Assembly: GCA_018821685.1 (NCBI GenBank)
Contig: JAHJLO010000086.1
Coordinates: 1-7,856 of the forward strand
Direction of reading: 5' to 3'
From: Patescibacteria group bacterium
GTDB taxonomy: Bacteria; Patescibacteriota; Minisyncoccia; Phycocordibacterales; UBA12079
Length of the DNA: 7,856 nucleotides
Shown here: positions 1 to 4,399 of the stretch, one piece after another
Numbering within the stretch: the stretch's first letter is position 1
Layout of the letters: every line of letters begins with the position of its first letter
Notes under the pieces: model-generated
What the model was told of the DNA's origin: nothing
What the model saw: only the letters and a program-made list of their open reading frames with translations
Databases searched by the model: none
Program-made: the position numbers and the translations under genes

Positions 1-75
1 ACTTCGTTCCTTAAAAATTAGGTCGCGCTTCGCTCGTAAGAAAATAAAGTCGCGCTACGAAAATATACCTCCGCC
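1..75. repeat. Imperfect tandem repeat, ~27 bp period, in non-coding DNA
   Basis: GTCGCGCT occurs at 22-29 and again at 49-56, exactly 27 bp apart. Each copy is followed by a CG-containing segment and then an A-rich segment. Positions 1-21 resemble the second half of such a unit (CTTCG then an A-rich run). The array is degenerate and probably continues left of the window. No start codon with a plausible reading frame is seen on either strand, so the stretch looks intergenic. secE, which often follows tRNA-Trp, is not visible here. Confidence 0.45.
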
Positions 76-79
76 TTTC

Positions 80-120
80 GAGTCCTCACGAAAAGCGCGT
101 AGGCGCTTTTCTGTGGACTC
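80..120. repeat. Composite hairpin
   Basis: An outer 6-bp stem (GAGTCC at 80-85 with GGACTC at 115-120) encloses an inner 9-bp stem (GAAAAGCGC at 90-98 with GCGCTTTTC at 103-111) with loop GTAG. Small asymmetric internal bulges (86-89 and 112-114) separate the two stems. No U-tract follows on either strand, so it is not a textbook intrinsic terminator. It sits one base from the next hairpin. It may be a transcript-end or processing structure, or a piece of a small repeat element. Confidence 0.5.
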
Positions 121-121
121 T

Positions 122-170
122 CCGAAAATAACAAAACAGCACTAAAAAAGTGCTGTTTTGTTATTTTCGG
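122..170 (-). terminator. Perfect 21-bp hairpin at the 3' end of tRNA-Trp
   Basis: Positions 122-142 and 150-170 are perfect reverse complements (21 bp) around a 7-nt loop (143-149). On the minus strand the loop reads TTTTTTA. The stem starts at the base directly after the tRNA-Trp discriminator (171), so the transcript would run from the tRNA straight into this stem. There is no U-tract after the stem, and the stem is AT-rich apart from its ends. A terminator is therefore only a guess; a 3'-processing structure or repeat-derived palindrome fits as well. The inverted repeat itself is certain. Confidence 0.5.
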
Positions 171-242
171 CGGGTCCACGAGGACTCGAACCTCGAACTG
201 CGGTTTTGGAAACCGATATTTTACCATTGAAACTATAGACCC
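171..242 (-). tRNA. trnW: tRNA-Trp (anticodon CCA)
   Basis: A 72-nt cloverleaf on the minus strand. The acceptor GGGTCTA pairs with TGGACCC (one G-U). The D arm contains a GG in its loop. The anticodon loop TTCCAAA gives CCA. The T arm is CGAGG-TTCGAGT-CCTCG and the discriminator is G73, as expected for bacterial tRNA-Trp. The anticodon stem has one outer mismatch (position 27-43). The genome encodes CCG after the discriminator, so CCA must be added enzymatically. It lies 43 bp downstream of rpmG on the same strand, a common bacterial order. Confidence 0.95.
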
Positions 243-246
243 GTTT

Positions 247-275
247 AATTTACTAAAGTTTGACCCTAGTAAATT
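247..275. repeat. 9-bp inverted repeat between rpmG and tRNA-Trp
   Basis: AATTTACTA at 247-255 is the exact reverse complement of TAGTAAATT at 267-275, with an 11-nt loop. It falls in the short spacer between the rpmG stop and the 5' end of tRNA-Trp. It could separate the mRNA from the tRNA by processing or act as a weak attenuator. The all-AU stem makes a strong terminator unlikely. Confidence 0.4.
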
Positions 276-285
276 TCACAGGAGA

Positions 286-444
286 TTATTTTTTCTGTTC
301 TTTGTGAACAGTTTGTCCTTTACACCATTTACAAAATTTTTTAAGTTCAATTTTTTTTGTAACCAACTTCTTGTTTTTTCTGCTCCAGTAATTGATTCTT
401 TTACAATCCTGACAAGCCATTTTAATTAATTGATCTTGTGACAT
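286..444 (-). CDS. rpmG: 50S ribosomal protein L33 (bL33)
   Basis: A 52-residue basic protein of the large ribosomal subunit. Two CxxC pairs (C11/C14 and C38/C41) form a zinc ribbon. They are separated by a lysine-rich segment containing NYWSRKNKK and IELKKFCKWC, and the protein ends in a VHKE-like tail typical of bL33. The length matches the family (about 50-55). The ATG at 444-442 is preferred because it gives a normal N-terminus (MSQDQLIKMACQDC). A second ATG at codon 9 would leave only one residue before the first Cys pair's cysteine. No Shine-Dalgarno sequence is present upstream (AATAATCAT). The stop is TAA. The gene lies between tRNA genes on the same strand and is probably co-transcribed with them. 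Confidence 0.92.
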   Translation of the reverse strand: MSQDQLIKMACQDCKRINYWSRKNKKLVTKKIELKKFCKWCKGQTVHKEQKK

Positions 445-490
445 ATGATTATTTTATATTATTAAAATTAGCGTTTTAAAGCCAACGTGT

Positions 491-571
491 CTCGCTCAGT
501 AGGAATCGAACCTACCATTCTAACGGATTAAAGCCATTCGGACTTCCGTCAGTCCTCATCTCCACAAGCGG
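491..571 (-). other. tRNA-like element with UUA anticodon position (pseudo-tRNA or atypical tRNA)
   Basis: On the minus strand three arms of a tRNA are perfect or nearly so. The D arm is GGAC-TGACGGAA-GTCC (555-540), with GG in the loop. The anticodon arm is AATGG-CTTTAAT-CCGTT (538-522). The T arm is GTAGG-TTCGATT-CCTAC (515-499). By alignment with the neighbouring tRNA-Lys the anticodon is TTA (531-529), which would read the stop codon UAA. At normal spacing the 5' acceptor strand (TGGAGAT, 564-558) does not pair with the 3' strand (TGAGCGA, 498-492). A better acceptor, CCGCTTG at 571-565, pairs at six of seven positions (two G-U) but leaves a 9-nt linker before the D arm instead of 2. It may be a decayed tRNA, a tRNA-like processed RNA or an unusual tRNA. 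I do not assign an amino acid. Confidence 0.5.
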
Positions 572-580
572 AGTTGATTG

Positions 581-653
581 TCCGTCCAGTAGGGATCGAA
601 CCTACGACCTACCGGTTAAGAGCCGGTTGCTCTACCAGCTGAGCTATGGACGG
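581..653 (-). tRNA. trnK: tRNA-Lys (anticodon CUU)
   Basis: A 73-nt cloverleaf. The acceptor CCGTCCA pairs fully with TGGACGG. The D arm is GCTC-AGCTGGTA-GAGC and the anticodon arm is ACCGG-CTCTTAA-CCGGT, giving CTT. The variable loop is AGGTC, the T arm is GTAGG-TTCGATC-CCTAC and the discriminator is A. The first base pair is C1-G72 instead of the usual G1-C72. CCA is not encoded (CAA follows). Confidence 0.95.
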
Positions 654-679
654 ATATAACCTGATATTCCAAGTTAATG

Positions 680-761
680 TGCCTGGGGCGGGGGTCGAAC
701 CCGCATCCCGGTAGGGACACGATTTTAAGTCGTGCGCGTATACCAATTCCGCCACCCAGGC
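680..761 (-). tRNA. trnL: tRNA-Leu (anticodon UAA)
   Basis: A class II tRNA of 82 nt. The acceptor GCCTGGG pairs with CCCAGGC. The anticodon arm is CACGA-CTTAAAA-TCGTG, giving TAA, which decodes UUA/UUG leucine. The long variable arm (TCCCTACCGGGAT) contains a CCC/GGG stem. The T arm is GCGGG-TTCGACC-CCCGC and the discriminator A is typical for leucine. CCA is not encoded (CAT follows). UUA leucine codons are abundant in this AT-rich window, so this is a major decoder. Confidence 0.95.
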
Positions 762-803
762 ATTTAAATTTTCAATTAGGCTTTCCTTGCGAAATGGTCC
801 TAA

Positions 804-878
804 TGGAGGCGTAGGCCGGAATCGAACCGGCGCATGGAGGTTTTGCAAACCACAGCGTTACCACTTCGCCACTACGCC
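804..878 (-). tRNA. trnC: tRNA-Cys (anticodon GCA)
   Basis: A 75-nt cloverleaf including an encoded CCA (806-804). The acceptor GGCGTAG pairs fully with CTACGCC. The D stem is GCG/CGC. The anticodon loop TTGCAAA gives GCA. The T arm is GCCGG-TTCGATT-CCGGC and the discriminator is U73, the known cysteine identity base. The second anticodon-stem pair is a U-U mismatch. It is the only tRNA of this array whose 3' CCA is encoded, and it is first in the array in the direction of transcription. Confidence 0.95.
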
Positions 879-937
879 TAAAACCTACGTTTTTAATCTA
901 ATGAATTTAACCTTATTTTCTTACATTAAAACATTTT

Positions 938-962
938 GTATTATATGCAATGCATATAATAC
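938..962. promoter_or_regulatory. 12-bp palindrome carrying TATAAT on both strands
   Basis: Positions 938-949 and 951-962 are perfect reverse complements around a single A at 950. TATAAT occurs on the plus strand (955-960) and on the minus strand (945-940). The minus-strand copy is a candidate -10 for the downstream tRNA array, about 60 bp before tRNA-Cys. No convincing -35 lies at 16-18 bp. The symmetry would also suit a dimeric DNA-binding protein. The palindrome is certain; the promoter role is a weak inference. Confidence 0.35.
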
Positions 963-976
963 CTTCGCTCAAACAG

Positions 977-1011
977 TATAAGAATAAAAAAAAGAACTTT
1001 TTATTCTTATA
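977..1011. terminator. 14-bp AT hairpin downstream of rbfA (possible terminator)
   Basis: Positions 977-990 pair perfectly with 998-1011 around a 7-nt loop. The structure lies about 65 bp beyond the rbfA stop, before the tRNA array, where an operon end is expected. The A-run in one arm gives a U-run in the transcript within the structure, but the stem holds only two G-C pairs. It is thus not a classical intrinsic terminator. Confidence 0.35.
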
Positions 1012-1077
1012 TGTTTTCGCTAGCAATTATAATACAAAATGTTTTAAATTTCTAGGCCTCTTTGTAATTAATAAGAT

Positions 1078-1398
1078 TTAATCAAGTACTAAACTGTCAA
1101 TCAACTGTCTGTTTTTTTCTCCTCTATCTATCTCAAAATCAAAAAAAGGAATTCTTCTTAGTTTAGCTTTCGCCATAACAAATTCTTTAAACCCCTTTCT
1201 TTTTCTTTTGAGAAAATTCATGGCGTCTTCTTCACTTTCTTCTGGAAATATTGTTACAAAAATTGTTGCCCTTTTGAAATCAGTTGAGACATCTGCGCTT
1301 GTAACTGTTATTAAGGAAGTATAATTAGATTCCGATTGTAAAAATTGGGCTGCTAGCCCTTTCAATAAATCTTTTACTTTGTTTTGTCTTAAATTCAT
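1078..1398 (-). CDS. rbfA: 30S ribosome-binding factor A (RbfA)
   Basis: RbfA binds the immature 30S subunit and helps 16S rRNA 5'-end maturation; the family has a KH-like fold. The 106-residue protein is a little short for the family (usually about 110-130). Residues 28-50 (SLITVTSADVSTDFKRATIF) match the family pattern of an Ile-Thr-Val strand, then S-x-D-x-x-x-A, then a strand. Residues 80-91 (LRRIPFFDFEID) correspond to the conserved L-R-x-x-P-x-L-x-F-x-x-D segment near the C-terminus. It starts 6 bp after the infB stop, so it is translationally close to IF2, the classical infB-rbfA order. No clear Shine-Dalgarno is seen (GAAGAATAAAATAAA before ATG). The stop is TAA. Confidence 0.88.
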   Translation of the reverse strand: MNLRQNKVKDLLKGLAAQFLQSESNYTSLITVTSADVSTDFKRATIFVTIFPEESEEDAMNFLKRKRKGFKEFVMAKAKLRRIPFFDFEIDRGEKNRQLIDSLVLD

Positions 1399-1404
1399 TT
1401 TATT

Positions 1405-2904
1405 TTATTCTTCTATAATTACAAATACTTCTAGAATATCTCCTGGGGCAATTTCTTTTTTAGAATCAATAACTGCTCCAAATTGTATGCCTTCTTTGAC
1501 TTCTTTTACTGCTATTTTACCTGATTGAAGCTCAAGTATTTTTCCTTTACTGTCTAATTCAAAATCTCTTCGCGAGATTCTAACTTGTGAGCCCAGAGAA
1601 ATAACCCCTTCAAGGACTTCTCCTCCAAGCAAACGTTTATTCTTTTGTTCACTAAATATTCTTATTACCTTAGCTTTTCCTGTTATTTTTTCACTTTTCA
1701 CTTTTGGAGTTTTCTCTTTAATTTTTTCTTCAAGCCATTCCGTCAATTTATAGATGATATCAAACACCCCGGTGTTTATTTCTTTCTTTTCTGCTAAATC
1801 TTTAGCACCGTTTTCAATTTTAACGTTAAATCCAACTACCAGCGTGTTGCTGTCTCCTCCTGCAATCTGAACGTCGTTTTCAGTTATATTTCCTACTCCA
1901 GTTAATATTGTTTTTATTATAATTCTATCATTCTCTATTTTTGCAATTTCTTTTTGTAATGCCTCAATTGTTCCGAGAACATCAGCTTTTATAATTAAAG
2001 GAATCACTGTTTTTCCGATGGAGTCTTGTTTTGAAAACAGAGGAACTTCATTTTTTTCTGGAGTGAATTCTAAAGAGGCTTTCTCAGCTTCTTTTTTAGA
2101 TTCATAAATAGAAAAAATAGATCCAACAGTGGGGACTTCTTTAAAACCAGTGATTCTAATTGGACTAGAAAAAGTCGCTTCTTTTATTGGTTTTCCAAGA
2201 AAATCTTCCATAATCCGAATGGGAGCTGCATTGTTTTCGCTAACGATAAAATTTCCTGTTTTTATTGTTCCGTTTGTTATTATTAGTGTGGCACAAATTC
2301 CTTTTTTAGGGTCTCTGTTTGATTCAAGAACAAAACCTTCTCCTGGTTTTTCACCGTCTCCATTTAAATCCTCCATCTCTGCCATAAGCAAAAGAGTATC
2401 TAGTAATTCGCTAACGCCTTCTCCTGTTTTTGAAGAAATAGGTGCAAAAGGAACATCGCCTCCCATACCTTCTAGATAAATCTCTTTTTCTAGTAGTTGT
2501 GTCTTTGTTTTTTCTACGTTTGCTGCTGGTTTGTCTATTTTGTTTATGGCAACAACAAATGGGATTCCGGCTTCTTTAATTGACTCAAGAGCTTCGAGTG
2601 TTTGAGGTTTAGGACCTTCTTCCGCAGATACAATTAAGATCGCGATATCAGCTATATTTGCCCCTCTAAGACGCATTGCCGTGAAGGCAGAGTGTCCTGG
2701 TGTATCTAAAAAAGTTATCTTTTTACCACTATGTTCAACTTCGTAGGCTGAAATGTGTTGAGTAATTCCTCCTGCTTCTCCTTCAACAATATTTGACTTT
2801 CTTATATAATCTAAAAGAGCTGATTTTCCATGGTCAATATGACCCATTACCGCAATAATAGGAGGTCTTTCATTTTTGTTTTGTTTTGTTTTGTTTTTAA
2901 TCAT
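1405..2904 (-). CDS. infB: Translation initiation factor IF-2, short form
   Basis: A GTPase that delivers fMet-tRNA to the 30S P site and promotes subunit joining. The G domain begins almost at the start: G1 GHIDHGKS at 21-28, G2 around T48 (GGITQH), G3 DTPGH at 67-71, G4 NKID at 121-124 and G5 SSKTG at 157-161. A domain II-like beta barrel follows at about 185-270, the family's domain III at about 295-390 and the C-terminal fMet-tRNA-binding region at about 410-499, ending GDILEVFVIIEE. At 499 residues it lacks the variable N-terminal extension found in E. coli (890 aa) and most bacteria; only about 12 basic residues precede the G domain. The ATG at 2904 lies 21 bp after the DUF4446 stop. 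No Shine-Dalgarno is clear (AACAAAGA). It is probably co-transcribed with DUF4446 and rbfA. Confidence 0.96.
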   Translation of the reverse strand: MIKNKTKQNKNERPPIIAVMGHIDHGKSALLDYIRKSNIVEGEAGGITQHISAYEVEHSGKKITFLDTPGHSAFTAMRLRGANIADIAILIVSAEEGPKPQTLEALESIKEAGIPFVVAINKIDKPAANVEKTKTQLLEKEIYLEGMGGDVPFAPISSKTGEGVSELLDTLLLMAEMEDLNGDGEKPGEGFVLESNRDPKKGICATLIITNGTIKTGNFIVSENNAAPIRIMEDFLGKPIKEATFSSPIRITGFKEVPTVGSIFSIYESKKEAEKASLEFTPEKNEVPLFSKQDSIGKTVIPLIIKADVLGTIEALQKEIAKIENDRIIIKTILTGVGNITENDVQIAGGDSNTLVVGFNVKIENGAKDLAEKKEINTGVFDIIYKLTEWLEEKIKEKTPKVKSEKITGKAKVIRIFSEQKNKRLLGGEVLEGVISLGSQVRISRRDFELDSKGKILELQSGKIAVKEVKEGIQFGAVIDSKKEIAPGDILEVFVIIEE

Positions 2905-2925
2905 TCTTTGTTATAAAAAAGTCTT

Positions 2926-3405
2926 TTATTTAAACTTTTTTTCTTTTGCTTTTTGCAAAACTTCTTTTTCTTCTCCAGACATTTCGTATTCACAAATCCA
3001 ATTTTCAATAGGTTTTGCAAAAACACTAACTCTTTCTCTTGAATAAAGACTTGAAATAATAACTCCATTTCCATGGTCATCTATAATGGCTGTGGCAAAA
3101 GATTGGTTTCCTCCGACACTTCCGTCTTTAAAAGGATTAAATCTAATTGTTTCGATTCCTTTTACTGTTTTTTTAAGATTGTTATTTATAGATACAATAT
3201 TTGAATTAGTTTGATTCTTAAATTCTTCAAATTCAATAATATTTTTTTGCAATACACTAATTTGACTGTTTACATTTTGGGTATTTTTTATGGATGGAAT
3301 ATTTTTAATTTTACTTTCTAGGCGTAGAATCCAAATAATAAGAATGGTTACTACAGCGACTAGTGCATAAATTATAATTTCCTCTGTTGATATTGGTGTC
3401 TGCAT
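2926..3405 (-). CDS. DUF4446 family membrane-anchored protein
   Basis: A 159-residue protein of unknown function. Residues 9-28 form one hydrophobic N-terminal membrane segment (YALVAVVTILIIWIL). A polar, coiled-coil-prone linker follows at about 28-82, rich in N, Q, I and K. The C-terminal domain fits DUF4446: IRFNPF at 87-92, GGNQSFATAIIDD at 98-110, GNGVIISSLYSRE at 112-124, FAKPIENW at 129-136 and an EEKEVLQKA tail. The most likely topology is a short N-terminus outside or in the membrane and a soluble domain in the cytoplasm, but topology is inferred. It is the first gene of the unit that continues with infB and rbfA. The ATG at 3405 has no Shine-Dalgarno (AATACATAT). Family assignment is from motif memory. 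Confidence 0.8.
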   Translation of the reverse strand: MQTPISTEEIIIYALVAVVTILIIWILRLESKIKNIPSIKNTQNVNSQISVLQKNIIEFEEFKNQTNSNIVSINNNLKKTVKGIETIRFNPFKDGSVGGNQSFATAIIDDHGNGVIISSLYSRERVSVFAKPIENWICEYEMSGEEKEVLQKAKEKKFK

Positions 3406-3433
3406 ATATGTATTTAAATTAAACGTATCTAAA

Positions 3434-3461
3434 ATTATACATTTTAAAGGGTTTTTTGCAA
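3434..3461 (-). promoter_or_regulatory. Promoter of the DUF4446-infB-rbfA unit
   Basis: On the minus strand a -35 TTGCAA (3461-3456) and a consensus -10 TATAAT (3439-3434) are separated by 16 bp. The predicted start is near 3427, giving a leader of about 20 nt before the ATG at 3405, with no ribosome-binding motif in it. It lies in the 109-bp divergent spacer with the MYG1-family gene. Confidence 0.55.
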
Positions 3462-3495
3462 TTAATAACAGAAAAATAAAAGTTTTTTAAGGGTA

Positions 3496-3504
3496 TGCTA
3501 TAAT
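3496..3504 (+). promoter_or_regulatory. Extended -10 promoter of the MYG1-family gene
   Basis: TGCTATAAT is a perfect extended -10 (TGnTATAAT). No -35 is recognisable at the right distance, which is usual for extended -10 promoters. Transcription would start about 7 bp downstream, near 3511, only about four bases before the ATG at 3515. The message would be nearly leaderless. This also argues against the in-frame TTG at 3506 as the start codon. Confidence 0.6.
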
Positions 3505-3514
3505 TTTGATTAAC

Positions 3515-4399
3515 ATGAAAAAAATAAAACTTGTAACCCATGATAATCGTTTCCACTCAGATGACGTCTTTGCTACAGCAACTTTACTTCTAATGTTGAA
3601 GGATAAAGAATTCGAGATAATTAGAACGAGAGATAATAAAGTTATTGAATCTGCGGATTTTGTTTATGATGTCGGTGGTATTTATGATGAAGAAAATAAT
3701 AGGTTTGACCATCATCAGGAAGGGAAAGTCGGAGAAAGAGAGAATGGAATCCCTTATTCTTCTTTTGGTTTGATTTGGAAAAAATTTGGAACCGAAGTCT
3801 GTGGTTTAAAAGATATTGCTGATATGTTGGATAAAAAGATTGTCCAACCTATTGATATCCTCGACAATGGAATGAGTTTATCAAAACCAATCCATGAGGG
3901 AATCCGCCCTTATATTATAAATGATATCGTTTCCGCTTTTGATCCTTCTTGGCCAGAAGACCAGGATTTTGATGGATTATTTCTTCGAGCTGTAGAAATG
4001 GCTAAATGGATTTTAGAAAGAGAGATAATCAGGGCTCAAGATGTTGAAAAAGCGAGAGGTTCTCTGGAAGAAATTTACAATAAAACAGAAGATAAAAGAA
4101 TAATTATTTTAGAAGAAAACTATCCTTGGGAAAATATTTTAAATAAATATCCAGAGCCTTTATTCGTGGTGAAGACAAGGGGTGAAGGAGGGTGGTCCAT
4201 AAAAGCGGTTCGTGATGATATGTATTCTTTTGAATATAGGAGCTACTTTCCAGAAAGTTGGGCAGGGAAGAGAGGTGAGGAGTTATCTGAAATAACAGGA
4301 GTCGAAGGATCTATTTTTTGTCATAATGCCCGTTTTATTTGTGCAGCAAAATCAAAGGAAGGAGCTATTAAATTAGCGAAAATTGCTTTAAATAATTAA
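3515..4399 (+). CDS. MYG1/GAMM1 family metal-dependent hydrolase (probable exonuclease-like)
   Basis: A 294-residue protein with the MYG1 family layout. H9, H14, D16 and D17 lie in THDNRFHSDD. RTRD follows at 37-40, DVGG at 52-55, DHH at 65-67, SSFGLIWKKFG at 82-92 and IDILDNG at 113-119. The C-terminal FCHNARFICAAKSKEGA at 268-284 is the family's other hallmark. The His/Asp set resembles the metal site of DHH-type phosphoesterases. Human MYG1 has been reported as a 3'-5' RNA exonuclease, but the substrate of bacterial members is unknown to me. The ATG at 3515 is chosen over an in-frame TTG at 3506, because the extended -10 promoter would place the transcript start between them. The gene stands alone on the plus strand, and its last 12 bp overlap the 3' end of murC. 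Confidence 0.85.
   Translation: MKKIKLVTHDNRFHSDDVFATATLLLMLKDKEFEIIRTRDNKVIESADFVYDVGGIYDEENNRFDHHQEGKVGERENGIPYSSFGLIWKKFGTEVCGLKDIADMLDKKIVQPIDILDNGMSLSKPIHEGIRPYIINDIVSAFDPSWPEDQDFDGLFLRAVEMAKWILEREIIRAQDVEKARGSLEEIYNKTEDKRIIILEENYPWENILNKYPEPLFVVKTRGEGGWSIKAVRDDMYSFEYRSYFPESWAGKRGEELSEITGVEGSIFCHNARFICAAKSKEGAIKLAKIALNN

Larger units (their letters stand above)
926..1047. repeat. 122-bp nested inverted-repeat element between rbfA and tRNA-Cys
   Basis: The outer arms 926-945 and 1028-1047 are perfect 20-bp reverse complements, enclosing 82 bp. Nearly centred inside is a 14-bp perfect hairpin (977-990 with 998-1011, loop AAAGAAC). A 12-bp palindrome (938-962) overlaps the left arm. The direct repeat TTCGCT occurs at 964-969 and 1016-1021. 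No ORF of note is present. The 879-1077 intergenic stretch is otherwise featureless. It could be a transcript-end structure for rbfA or a small non-autonomous palindromic element. No clear target-site duplication flanks it. Confidence 0.6.

Noticed and set aside
1..120. Start of secE downstream of tRNA-Trp
   Set aside because: A GGAGG-like word occurs on the minus strand near 67-75, but no ATG follows it and the frames are short and repeat-derived.
1..170. CRISPR array from the repeated GTCGCGCT words
   Set aside because: Only two degenerate units with a 27-bp period and no unique spacers; this is a plain tandem repeat.
18..227. 69-codon minus-strand open frame covering the hairpins and tRNA-Trp
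   Set aside because: It runs through a confident tRNA gene and two palindromes, and its product has no recognisable motif.
609..981. Open frames on both strands across the tRNA array (609-848 minus, 787-981 plus)
   Set aside because: They are translations of tRNA-Lys, tRNA-Leu and tRNA-Cys; the minus frame has the familiar shadow sequence produced by tRNA genes.
922..1050. Insertion sequence or complete transposon
   Set aside because: The inverted repeats enclose only 82 bp with no coding capacity, and no target-site duplication could be recognised, so only a palindromic element is claimed.
2129..2479. 116-codon plus-strand open frame
   Set aside because: It lies entirely antisense to infB, which has full domain support.
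3506..3514. TTG start codon giving a three-residue longer MYG1-family protein
   Set aside because: It sits two bases after the -10 element, upstream of the predicted transcript start, and the ATG at 3515 gives the normal family N-terminus.
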